A DNA stretch of 15,548 nucleotides from Mesoaciditogaceae bacterium (GTDB taxonomy: Bacteria > Thermotogota > Thermotogae > Mesoaciditogales > Mesoaciditogaceae): the NCBI GenBank assembly GCA_015486145.1, contig WFSH01000215.1:1-15548 (forward strand). The letters run 5' to 3'. Every line of letters starts with the position of its first letter. Position 1 is the stretch's first letter. A program made the translations under genes and the position numbers. This document shows, one piece after another, positions 1-7,950 of the stretch. Under the pieces are notes generated by a model. That model was not told where the DNA came from and made no database searches. It was given only the letters and a program-made list of their open reading frames with translations.

Positions 1-98
1 GTGTGCGTGAGCTCGAGTATTCTGTCCGCCAGCGTGGATTTTCCATGATCTATGTGGGCGATGATCGATATATTTCTTATAAGACTTCTGTCGTACAT
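1..98 (-). CDS. lepA: Elongation factor 4 (LepA), N-terminal fragment
   Basis: The first 32 codons of LepA/EF4 are seen; the gene runs off the left edge. LepA is a ribosome-associated translational GTPase that acts on stalled or back-translocated ribosomes in the cytoplasm. The fragment reads MYDRSLIRNISIIAHIDHGK and continues STLADRIL. This contains the G1/P-loop AHIDHGKST at residues 14-22, in the form typical of LepA rather than of EF-G or EF-Tu. The ATG at 98-96 lies 2 bp after the smc stop. A GGAGG at 110-106, inside the last smc codons, sits 7 bases upstream, so the two genes are almost certainly co-transcribed and perhaps translationally coupled. In many bacteria lepA neighbours lepB or hemN, so smc as upstream partner is less usual. 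Identification is firm for so short a piece because of the P-loop context. Confidence 0.9.
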   Translation of the reverse strand, partial: MYDRSLIRNISIIAHIDHGKSTLADRILELTH

Positions 99-100
99 TT

Positions 101-3100
101 TCAATCCTCCGCATTTGTTTCCGAAAATTCGGAGAGTTCTACCGGTATAACGGTGGAAGAACCATTCACCATTGTTATACCATAAAGTATATCCGCTTTT
201 TCCATGACAAGTTTGTTATGAGTCATGATCAAAAAATTCGAGCTTTTTGAATATTCACCTAACAAATCTACGAACCTTTGGGTACTGAAATCGTCAAGCG
301 CCGCATCCACCTCATCAAGTATATAAAAGGCGCTGGGAGTTATCATGAGAAGTGAAAATATCAAAGCCAATCCCACAAGCGCTCTCTCTCCTCCAGAAAG
401 CGTGTAAAGTTTTTGAACACGCTTACCGGGAAGTTTTACATTTATTTCCACCGGCGATTCCAGAATATCTTTTTCTCCCACGAAAGAAAGATACCCACTC
501 CCCTCTGTGAAAAGGATTGAAATCATTTTTGAAAAGTTTTCGTTTATTCTATCAAGAGTTTTGACCAAAAGCGTTCTGGCTTCTTCGTCCGTCCGTTTGA
601 TCACATCTTCAAGCGAAGCACAAGACTTTTCAAGATCGTTTTTCTGCGCCATGAGATCTTTGTATCTCTTCTCGACGCCTTCGTATTCTTCTATTGCCGA
701 AATATCAACCGGTCCAAGGAATTTCATCTTTCGTTTGTACTCCTCTATCTCAGAAGAAAGTGTTTCGAGCTCTGTTTCGTCCACGATCTGAGCTTCGTCT
801 TTTGAACCACCAGCCTCAACTAACTCTTTCAGCGAATCATCAACTGAAGAAACGAGCGAGACTTTTTCCAATTCGAGAGTGTGCAGTTGTTCCCTGAGCT
901 TTTCCAACTTTTTTCGCCTGCCGTTGACACCTTTTTCCAGATTCTCAAGTTTTTTGAGTGTCTCATTTCTGCTCCCCTTTGAACTTTTAGAACGTCTGAA
1001 CAACTCTTCAGTGTCGCGACGCACCGACTCCAGATCGTGCTCCACAGCTACTAATCTTTCCTGAGTTTGTTTGATATCTTTTGACGTCTTCTCCAAATTC
1101 GCATTTATTTCCGAAATTTCAGCATTCACCTCGTCAACGCGTTTCGACAATCTTGAAGATTCCTTTTGATACCCACCTTTACGTTCAAGAACTGAGTTGA
1201 TCTTTATCTTCAGATCTATCATTTCCTCTTGCAATTTTTCTATTTCCTGGCGTCTGCGTAAACTCTCAGTTGAGTCACCTTTGAGCTTGTTTTCCAAATC
1301 TGAAATTTCGCGATCTATCTCTTTAATTCTTTTATCAGAGTTGTCAACTGTAGCCTTAGCTTTTTCCGCTCTTCGCACGTAATCCTTTTTGAATTTTTCC
1401 AATTCCTCCACTTCTTTTTGAAGAGAAGCAAGTTTAGACAGCAAACTTTCTCTGTCATTTCGAGAGTTGTTTAATTCCAAATTTTCTTTTAAAAGTCTCT
1501 TCTCCAGATCACTCTTTTCTTTAAACGCGATCTCTCTACTTACTTCCATATCGGCTATTTTTGCATCCGTTTTTTTCAACTCCTCGGATATCTTTGTAAT
1601 TTTTGATTCTATATCCCTGAGAAGTCGCCTGTGCGAAACGAGATCCGTACGTTCCGGACTTCCACCGGTTATGGTTCCAGAAGAAGCCAACAGCTGTCCA
1701 TCCAAACTGACGATTCTCGATTTGATGTTGGTTCTTTTCCTTAACAATATGGCGTTATCGAGGCTGTCCACTATGAGATCTTTTCTAAAGATGAAATTAA
1801 CGAGCTTCTCATATCCCTTGGAAGCTTTAACGAGTTTAAATGCGTATCCAATCATACCAGGAGCCGACATCACGGAAGCTTCCATGGAGGGTTCTCTCAA
1901 ATCAACGATATCCAACGGTATGAAAGTCGCGCGACCTGCATTGGCCCGTTTCAATATTTGGACACATCGTTTTGCCACTTCTGAGTTCTTCACGACTATA
2001 TTCTGAGCACGGCCACCGAGAAGCACGGATACCGCTGTTTCTATATCTTTAGGGACATCAATCAAGTTCGCAACGACATCCACCACTCCATCAACGTGGC
2101 TATTCATAACGGTTCTCACCGCTCTGGAATATCCAGAGTATTCTTCAACGTTGCGTTTCAATATTTCACGTTTGGAGCTTAATTCCATCCTCTCGGAATT
2201 AAGAGAATCACGTTTCTTTCTGAGATCTGCCACGGTATTTTCAATTTCTCTACGCTTATCATCCAAGTCATTCAACTTTTTATTGTGTTCTTCAAGTACG
2301 GCAACAACCTGTGATTCCTCAGAGGCTATTCTGTCAATTTCGTCTTGAAATTTTCTACCCATCGCTTGCTTTTCAGCCAATTGAGATTCCACAACTTTAA
2401 GACGTTGATCAAGATCTTTGATGCTTTCCAACGCTTTATCTTTTGCCACTTCCAACGTGTTGTGCTCTTTCGTTAAACTGGAAATTCTTGACTTTATCTC
2501 CGTACGCTCTCTTTCGCTTTTACTTATCTCGTCCGTTTTTTCAGAGTGGATCTTCTCAAGCTTTTTCAACTGTGATGAAAATTTTTGGTTTTCCTCTTCA
2601 AGGCTGTTTATCAGCCTTTTCAACTCCTCAAGTCGTCCAAAACTCCTATCCAGCTCCGATCGCATCGAATCCTTTTTAGTACCAAGCTCCACATAAACGG
2701 ACCTCTCTCTTGAGAGTTTAGCCGAATACATCTCTTTCAAATTTGACAAGGTTTTTTCACGTTCACGGTATTTTTCAAGCTCGCTTTCGAATCTCTTTAT
2801 CTCTTCCTCCACACTTGAGGACATCTCTTTCAACTCAGAAAATTGAACTTCAAGATCGTAGAGCTCTTTTTGCAACGTTTCTATCGTTTCAGACGTTCCA
2901 GCCATTTTTTCTTCAATTTCTTTTAATTTGGTGGAATTCAGGAAAAAGAAATGACCAAAGTATTTTCTCTTTCTGAAATTGAGTTCTTCCTCATATTCTT
3001 TGTACCTTTTAGCACGTTTGGATTTGAGGTTGAGAGATCTCATGGTTCTTTCCACTTCTGAAATTACATCGTTCAATCTGTTCAAATTTTCTTGCACGTC

Positions 3101-3625
3101 TTTGAGTTTTGAGAGGGTCTCTGTTTTTCTGGCTTTATACACGGCGACCCCTGCCGCTTCTTCGAGAAGGTTTTTTATTTGTTCAGGTGAAGAGTTGACC
3201 AACTGGGTAATTTCTCCTTGACCGACTATGGAATAAAGATCACGACCTGTACCAGTTCCCATGAAAATTTCAGAAATATCTTTCAATCTCGAAGGTGAAC
3301 CGTTTAGAAAATACGTATTTTTACCGTCGGCGTTGTACAACCTCTCAACCGTTATTTCACGAGAACCATCAGAGAAAAAAGCTTTGACGGATGCTTTTTC
3401 AGCACGCTTCACACTTTGAGAGCCCGCATAAAGAACGTCAGCGCTCGTTGGCATCCTCAGTTTGGCGTTGGCTCTCTCCCCAAAAAGCCATCTCACAGCG
3501 TCAACCACGTTGGATTTTCCGGAACCATTCGGCCCCACAATACAAGTTATGCCTTTGGGAATATCAAATGCTACCGCTGTCCCAAAGGATTTAAATCCAC
3601 TGAGTTCCAATCTCACAAGTCGCAT
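101..3625 (-). CDS. smc: Chromosome segregation ATPase SMC
   Basis: This is a full-length bacterial condensin subunit of 1174 residues, close to the usual 1170-1190. It forms V-shaped dimers that compact and organise the chromosome, normally with ScpA and ScpB, which are not in this window. Seen in order: Walker A GPNGSGKS (31-38); a GQGEITQ Q-loop region near 145; a long charged coiled coil; a globular hinge around residues 490-650 (GYSRAVRTVMNS, then VSVLLGGRAQNIVV); a second coiled coil; the ABC signature LSGGER (1076-1081); and Walker B AFYILDEVDAALDD (about 1099-1112). I place the start at ATG 3625-3623, giving MRLVRLELSGFKSFG, because an AAGGAGA lies 7 bases upstream and SMC proteins begin this way. 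The open frame extends 14 codons further without a good RBS. The start overlaps the upstream radical SAM gene by 13 bp. Confidence 0.97.
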   Translation of the reverse strand: MRLVRLELSGFKSFGTAVAFDIPKGITCIVGPNGSGKSNVVDAVRWLFGERANAKLRMPTSADVLYAGSQSVKRAEKASVKAFFSDGSREITVERLYNADGKNTYFLNGSPSRLKDISEIFMGTGTGRDLYSIVGQGEITQLVNSSPEQIKNLLEEAAGVAVYKARKTETLSKLKDVQENLNRLNDVISEVERTMRSLNLKSKRAKRYKEYEEELNFRKRKYFGHFFFLNSTKLKEIEEKMAGTSETIETLQKELYDLEVQFSELKEMSSSVEEEIKRFESELEKYREREKTLSNLKEMYSAKLSRERSVYVELGTKKDSMRSELDRSFGRLEELKRLINSLEEENQKFSSQLKKLEKIHSEKTDEISKSERERTEIKSRISSLTKEHNTLEVAKDKALESIKDLDQRLKVVESQLAEKQAMGRKFQDEIDRIASEESQVVAVLEEHNKKLNDLDDKRREIENTVADLRKKRDSLNSERMELSSKREILKRNVEEYSGYSRAVRTVMNSHVDGVVDVVANLIDVPKDIETAVSVLLGGRAQNIVVKNSEVAKRCVQILKRANAGRATFIPLDIVDLREPSMEASVMSAPGMIGYAFKLVKASKGYEKLVNFIFRKDLIVDSLDNAILLRKRTNIKSRIVSLDGQLLASSGTITGGSPERTDLVSHRRLLRDIESKITKISEELKKTDAKIADMEVSREIAFKEKSDLEKRLLKENLELNNSRNDRESLLSKLASLQKEVEELEKFKKDYVRRAEKAKATVDNSDKRIKEIDREISDLENKLKGDSTESLRRRQEIEKLQEEMIDLKIKINSVLERKGGYQKESSRLSKRVDEVNAEISEINANLEKTSKDIKQTQERLVAVEHDLESVRRDTEELFRRSKSSKGSRNETLKKLENLEKGVNGRRKKLEKLREQLHTLELEKVSLVSSVDDSLKELVEAGGSKDEAQIVDETELETLSSEIEEYKRKMKFLGPVDISAIEEYEGVEKRYKDLMAQKNDLEKSCASLEDVIKRTDEEARTLLVKTLDRINENFSKMISILFTEGSGYLSFVGEKDILESPVEINVKLPGKRVQKLYTLSGGERALVGLALIFSLLMITPSAFYILDEVDAALDDFSTQRFVDLLGEYSKSSNFLIMTHNKLVMEKADILYGITMVNGSSTVIPVELSEFSETNAED

Positions 3626-4596
3626 CGAGCCATCTCCTTGAGTGATTGAACGTACCTCAAAAGCCATTCATCAAAACCAACTTCCCCATTTTTACCCTCG
3701 ATCAAAATCCGATCAGACGGCAAAAATTCTATTTCAAGATCGCGGTTTCTCCCAACTATCTGAGAGCGCAATCTTGGAGGTGCAAAAACTTTCTGCGCTT
3801 TCGTTGAAACCAAAAATTTCCTGTAAAGCGCAGCTCTTACCAGTTCACCAAAAGCTGGATGAAACGGTCCTTTCACAACATTTGCCAAGGTTTTCTCGTC
3901 TTGATACATTCCTATTCTCTCCACAAGTATTCTATCATTTAAAAAGATGGCTACCATATCCGATACCCAATCTAAAGCTTCTTTCAAAGATTGCGGAACA
4001 TATCGTCCCTTCAAATACCACTCTTCCAATTCCGTTTTTTTCAAAATAAGCGTGGGGTGAATGCGCACACCATCTGGACTTAATTTTGCAATTTCAAAAG
4101 AAGAATAAATGGATCTGCATTTGGTGTCTTTTGGAAGTGCTGTCATGAGATGAACGGAAACTTTTATGCCACTGCTCTTCAACATTTCCACGGCTCTTCT
4201 GACATCTTCAGGAGTATGTCCGCGTTTTGAAGCGTCCAGGACATCTTGACACATTGACTGCGCTCCTATTTCAACGTGCAGCACGCCGTTGGCCCTTAAA
4301 AAATTCACGTCTTTTATCTCATCGGGACGGGTGGATAACCTTATGCCTTTCATACCAAGCTCTTCAACACAAGTGTGTGCCTCTTCCAAAATATCTTTCC
4401 AGTTTTCGAGAGCTGTGAAGGTTCCACCATAAAGTGCCAGTTCCGAATTGCTGTCTCCGTGATAAAATTCGTACGCTCTGTGAATCTCATTTGTTACGGA
4501 TTTGGGAAACGATTTCATGGTTGCCATCCATTCGTTGCAAAAGACACACCTGTGAGAGCACCCCGCATTAGGAAAGAAAATTGGGATGATTTTCAA
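3613..4596 (-). CDS. Elp3-like radical SAM protein
   Basis: This 327-residue radical SAM enzyme has the 4Fe-4S cysteine motif at the N-terminus: C13-x3-C17-x2-C20 (CSHRCVFC). It is followed by a GGTF-type glycine motif (ALYGGTFTAL) and family-typical stretches EIGAQSMCQDVL, RGHTPEDVRRAVEML and HLMTALP. The layout matches the Elp3/HemN-like radical SAM proteins encoded between rnc and smc in Clostridia. It has no C-terminal GNAT acetyltransferase domain, so it is not a full Elp3 tRNA-modifying enzyme. Substrate is unknown. The only workable start is TTG at 4596-4594, overlapping the rnc stop in a TTGA arrangement. The AGGAGG at 4613-4608 lies 11 bases upstream, longer than ideal, so translation may be modest or coupled to rnc. 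The gene ends 13 bp inside smc. Family assignment is strong; function is not established. Confidence 0.85.
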   Translation of the reverse strand: MKIIPIFFPNAGCSHRCVFCNEWMATMKSFPKSVTNEIHRAYEFYHGDSNSELALYGGTFTALENWKDILEEAHTCVEELGMKGIRLSTRPDEIKDVNFLRANGVLHVEIGAQSMCQDVLDASKRGHTPEDVRRAVEMLKSSGIKVSVHLMTALPKDTKCRSIYSSFEIAKLSPDGVRIHPTLILKKTELEEWYLKGRYVPQSLKEALDWVSDMVAIFLNDRILVERIGMYQDEKTLANVVKGPFHPAFGELVRAALYRKFLVSTKAQKVFAPPRLRSQIVGRNRDLEIEFLPSDRILIEGKNGEVGFDEWLLRYVQSLKEMARCDL

Positions 4597-5288
4597 AGCC
4601 CTTTAAGCCTCCTGAGGGCATTTTTTGCTGCAACTTGTTCGGCAGCCTTCTTGGATTTGCCATTTCCACGTCCATAAGGGTTACCCTCTATTTGCACTTC
4701 AAACGTGTAAGACTTTTTATGGGCTGGCCCTCTTTCATCGATCAACACGTATTCTGGTAAAACACCAAAATGTTCCTGAGTGTACTCTTGAAGCTCTGTC
4801 TTGTAATCAAAAAAGAGTTTTTTGTCGGCAACGGCTTTTATCTTTTCGGTGAGAAATTCAGAGATGATGGTGTAAACGGTTTCGAACCCGTAATTTAAGA
4901 AAACGGCGGCCATTGTGGATTCAAAAACGTCCGCAAAAATGGATTCCATATCCTCTTCAGTTGCCGATTCTAAACTCTTACCAGTAAGAATCAAGCTGCT
5001 AAGGCCTATTTTTTTACTCACCTCAGCCAACACCGGTTCACTTCCAACTACCGCCTTTATTTTGGCCATTTCTCCCTCAGACATGTGACCAAAAAGCACA
5101 AAAGTCTTATGGGCTATGACAAAGCCAACAATGGAGTCCCCGAGAAACTCCAAACGTTCATAAGAAGTCGTCCCTTTTTCGTTGGCGTACGAACTGTGAG
5201 AGAGAGCCCATTCAAAATAATGGGGAAACTTGGGCTTTTTTTCAATTTTGAGCAGTTTGAGCACACGAAGAGCCAGTTCATCACTCAT
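4593..5288 (-). CDS. rnc: Ribonuclease III
   Basis: RNase III cleaves double-stranded RNA, notably in rRNA precursor processing and mRNA turnover. The 231-residue product has an N-terminal endonuclease domain with the signature ERLEFLGDS (44-52), matching metal-binding E44, E47 and D51. It also has E71 and the second acidic pair D120/E123 (ADVFESTMAAVF). A C-terminal double-stranded RNA-binding domain runs from about 162 to 231 (TELQEYTQE, GKSKKAAEQVAAKNALRRL). The residues line up with the E. coli catalytic set at a constant offset. I chose ATG 5288-5286 (MSDELAL), with AAGGG 10 bases upstream. An in-frame GTG at 5321 would add 11 residues but has no visible RBS. It overlaps the upstream phosphodiesterase by 8 bp and the downstream radical SAM gene by 4 bp. 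The rnc / radical SAM / smc order is a conserved neighbourhood. Confidence 0.96.
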   Translation of the reverse strand: MSDELALRVLKLLKIEKKPKFPHYFEWALSHSSYANEKGTTSYERLEFLGDSIVGFVIAHKTFVLFGHMSEGEMAKIKAVVGSEPVLAEVSKKIGLSSLILTGKSLESATEEDMESIFADVFESTMAAVFLNYGFETVYTIISEFLTEKIKAVADKKLFFDYKTELQEYTQEHFGVLPEYVLIDERGPAHKKSYTFEVQIEGNPYGRGNGKSKKAAEQVAAKNALRRLKGL

Positions 5289-6009
5289 GCCACATTTTCC
5301 CTTTGAAAAATCTCGTTGCACGTTCGACTTCGTTCGTTATGATCGCGTACGCATCGTGTTTTTGAGCAAAATTCATGTCGGTTATGGTGTTAGAGTTCCA
5401 AAACACGATCTTTATGCCATTACCTTTGGCGAAATCGATGAAGCGGTCAAATTCTTCAAAACTTCCCGCTTCGATGGGAACGTTATACGAAAAGACATTG
5501 ATCTTTAAGCTCAACTCCATACTCGCCCTTAAATTCTTGGCATGTTCATTGTCAAAGAGCATTCCCAATTTCACATTTTTATCCAGCTCCCTCACATGCA
5601 CAAGGGTTGAATGGTTGAAAGACGAGATCCACACCCTCTCAGGATGATTTTTGTTGACAAGCTCCAAAACTTTTTCAACGAGAAATGGATAAGAAACGAC
5701 GTTGGTCTTAAGCTCAATGTTGATGATTGAACTTGCAGGCAAAATTTGAAAAACTTCCTCAAGCGTCGGCATTTTTTGCCCCATGGAATCGTAATTTCTC
5801 AGCTCCTCAAAAATTGTCTCTTTGATATTCGCACGTTTGCCGTACGTCCTGTACAAACTTTCATCATGACAAATCACCATTTTCCCATCTTTGGTAAGAT
5901 GCACATCCAATTCCACCCCATCCGCTCCAAATTCCATAGCTTTTTCAAACGCCAAAAGGGTATTTTCTGGGTAATTTCCTGAATATCCTCTGTGAGCGAG
6001 TACGATCAC
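5281..6009 (-). CDS. Glycerophosphodiester phosphodiesterase family protein
   Basis: This GDPD/UgpQ-type enzyme of 242 residues hydrolyses glycerophosphodiesters to glycerol-3-phosphate and an alcohol. Visible catalytic and metal-binding features are HRGYSGNYPENT (H6, R7, E15), GADGVELDVHLTKDGK (E33, D35) and CHDE (H48), all in the usual spacing for a TIM-barrel GDPD. There is no signal peptide or membrane segment, so it acts in the cytoplasm, probably in recycling of phospholipid head groups. The start is best placed at GTG 6009-6007, which has GGAGG (6021-6017) 7 bases upstream. An in-frame GTG two codons earlier would leave only 1 base after the GGAGG. With this start there are 2 bp between the thyX stop and this gene. 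It overlaps rnc by 8 bp at its end. The substrate head group cannot be read from sequence. Confidence 0.92.
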   Translation of the reverse strand: MIVLAHRGYSGNYPENTLLAFEKAMEFGADGVELDVHLTKDGKMVICHDESLYRTYGKRANIKETIFEELRNYDSMGQKMPTLEEVFQILPASSIINIELKTNVVSYPFLVEKVLELVNKNHPERVWISSFNHSTLVHVRELDKNVKLGMLFDNEHAKNLRASMELSLKINVFSYNVPIEAGSFEEFDRFIDFAKGNGIKIVFWNSNTITDMNFAQKHDAYAIITNEVERATRFFKGKMWHE

Positions 6010-6011
6010 CG

Positions 6012-6641
6012 TCACACCTCCAAAACATTTCCTTTGTACGCATAACGAACGAAAGCGTCGTAAGTTAAAGGACAGCTTTCACTGAAAAATTTCGCTATTG
6101 CCATTGCGTACTCTCTTATCTCATACTGCGCATGCTTGTCAGTACGAAGGTTTAAAAAATTCATTAAGCTTCTTGCGTTAACAGTCCAGTACCACTGGGT
6201 GTACAAACTCATTGGAAGCACCATCCGCGCCACTTCACGCTTTATTCCCGATTTCAAAAGGGACTTGTAAGTCTCAAAAGCGTTGTGCATGGCCGTTCTC
6301 ATGCTTTCAACCTTTTCTCCAGCTCTTGTTTTGTCCGGAACGTAAAACTCCTCTTCGAATTCTGTAAATCGTCCCGAACGTTCGGAGAAGGAACCAATTC
6401 GATGTCTAAACCACTGTCTCGCAACGAATATTGGCGCTTTTACGTAAAAAGTAAACACGATATGCTCAAATGGCGACTCGTGTCCGTTCATCATCAAGGT
6501 CTTTACGAGCTTTTTGTCCCCCTCTGGATCTGAGCGCGACATGTACGATATTCTCGCCGTTTTTATCGCAATTCCATCCCCTCCAAAGACATCCTCCAAC
6601 TCTACAAATCCCTTGTCCAAAACTTCAATCCTTTTTTGCAC
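6012..6641 (-). CDS. thyX: Flavin-dependent thymidylate synthase ThyX
   Basis: ThyX methylates dUMP to dTMP using methylene-tetrahydrofolate and FAD/NAD(P)H, in place of ThyA. The 209-residue length is typical of the family. The diagnostic RHR-x7-S motif is at residues 79-89 (RHRIGSFSERS, then GR). Downstream, VARMVLPMSLYTQWYWTVNARSLMNFLNLR and AQYEIRE fit the dUMP/FAD-binding C-terminal part. Within the motif the usual Asn (SxN) is Ser86, the next variable residue is Arg88, and the Tyr after SGR is Phe92, a less common set. The GTG start at 6641-6639 has GGAGG exactly 7 bases upstream, which supports it over other candidates. It overlaps the response regulator gene by 17 bp and is followed after 2 bp by the phosphodiesterase gene. 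Enzyme identity is secure; the effect of the motif changes is unknown. Confidence 0.95.
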   Translation of the reverse strand: MQKRIEVLDKGFVELEDVFGGDGIAIKTARISYMSRSDPEGDKKLVKTLMMNGHESPFEHIVFTFYVKAPIFVARQWFRHRIGSFSERSGRFTEFEEEFYVPDKTRAGEKVESMRTAMHNAFETYKSLLKSGIKREVARMVLPMSLYTQWYWTVNARSLMNFLNLRTDKHAQYEIREYAMAIAKFFSESCPLTYDAFVRYAYKGNVLEV

Positions 6642-7950
6642 CTTCTTCCCTCCATTGATTTAACTTGTTGTGCAGGGTACTTAAACCTATACCGAGTGTT
6701 TTTGCAGTTTGCGTTTTGTTTCCCCCAAAGTGTTCAAGGGTGGCCGTTATCAACATTCTTTCCGCATCTTCCAATTTTACACCGATTGGTATCTGAACGT
6801 GATTCTTCTTTGCTCCCACAATTTTGGGTGGAAGAGCATCCAAATCCACTTTGTCACTTTTTGAAAAAACCATCGCCGATCTCACCACATTCTGAAGCTC
6901 GCGCACATTGCCGGGAAATGGATACTCTTTTAAAGCCTCAACGGCTTTTTCTGTAAAGAACTTGAACTTCACTCCCATCTGATTTGCAAAAATTCGTGAG
7001 AAATGATCGACGAGAATGGGAATATCCTCAATTCTTTCCCTGAGAGGCGGCACTTCTATCTTTACCACGTTGATCCTGTAATAAAGATCCTCTCTGAAGT
7101 TCCCCTTCTCAACTTCTTCCTCCAAACCTTTGTTGGTGGCGGATATCACCCTAACGTCCACGTGGTTCGATTTAACCCCGCCAAGTCTTTCTATCTCGGA
7201 AGTTTCCAACACCCTCAAAAGTTTGACTTGAACCGATTTTGGAAGATCGCCAATCTCATCCAAGAAAAGCACACCTTTGTTTGCGAGTTCGAATTTGCCA
7301 GGCTTCGATTTAGAGGCACCGGTAAAAGCGCCCTTCTCGTAACCAAAAAGTTCCGATTCAAAAAGTTCCAGCGGTATTGCCCCACAATTGACAGCTATAA
7401 ACGGATCTTTTGAACGATCGCTGAGCTCCCATATGGACCGTGCCACCAATTCCTTGCCAGTTCCCGACTCTCCTTCTACAAGGACGGTGACATTCCTCGA
7501 TGAAACGGTCTTGATCACATCTCTCAACTTTCTCATCGCCGGGCTTTCTCCAACCAATTTTGTCGGTAATTTTAGAGAGATGTTTTCTCGTCTGAGTTCA
7601 CGGCTCTCCAAAGCGCGTCCAACTTCAGTTATGAGACTGGCAAGTTCAAAAGGTTTGGGCATGAAATTAAAGGCTCCCATTTGTACGGCTTTAACGGCAA
7701 CGTTTATGTCTCCGTGGGCACTGATGACGATAACCGTTGATCTTTCAAGCAGCTTTTCCATGATTTCCATTCCGTTTCCATCTGGAAGCATTATATCCAA
7801 AATAACGAGGTCGTAATCACTTTCTCGTATGGCCTCCAAAGTGTCGGAAATGGTTTTTACACCCTTCACCTTGTATTTCTCTATTTTTAAAGCTTTACAT
7901 ATCAATTTGTTCAAACTTTCATCATCCTCAACGACGAGTATTTCAGCCAT
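6625..7950 (-). CDS. NtrC-family sigma-54-dependent response regulator
   Basis: This 441-residue transcription activator has three domains. The receiver (about 1-115) has acidic pocket D9/D10, phospho-acceptor D52 (VILDIMLPDG), S78 and K99. The central AAA+ ATPase (about 130-365) has Walker A GESGTGKE (160-167), the sigma-54-contacting loop GAFTGA (207-212) and Walker B VLFLDEIGD (227-235). The C-terminal Fis-type helix-turn-helix is at about 405-435 (GGNKTQTAKTLGIGLSTL). An intact GAFTGA loop implies it remodels sigma-54 RNA polymerase; rpoN itself is not in the window. I place the start at ATG 7950-7948 (MAEILVVEDD), 5 bases after AGGTGA. The frame is open 27 codons further upstream, but that stretch lies within the kinase gene and resembles no receiver domain. 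The overlap of 8 bp with the upstream kinase gene marks them as a cognate pair. Target genes are unknown. Confidence 0.94.
   Translation of the reverse strand: MAEILVVEDDESLNKLICKALKIEKYKVKGVKTISDTLEAIRESDYDLVILDIMLPDGNGMEIMEKLLERSTVIVISAHGDINVAVKAVQMGAFNFMPKPFELASLITEVGRALESRELRRENISLKLPTKLVGESPAMRKLRDVIKTVSSRNVTVLVEGESGTGKELVARSIWELSDRSKDPFIAVNCGAIPLELFESELFGYEKGAFTGASKSKPGKFELANKGVLFLDEIGDLPKSVQVKLLRVLETSEIERLGGVKSNHVDVRVISATNKGLEEEVEKGNFREDLYYRINVVKIEVPPLRERIEDIPILVDHFSRIFANQMGVKFKFFTEKAVEALKEYPFPGNVRELQNVVRSAMVFSKSDKVDLDALPPKIVGAKKNHVQIPIGVKLEDAERMLITATLEHFGGNKTQTAKTLGIGLSTLHNKLNQWREEGAKKD

Noticed and set aside
1467..2006. A 179-codon plus-strand open frame opposite smc
   Set aside because: It is antisense to a well-supported coiled-coil gene, and its Ser/Leu/Phe-rich composition is what the complement of Glu/Lys/Arg-rich codons gives. 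No RBS or domain was seen.
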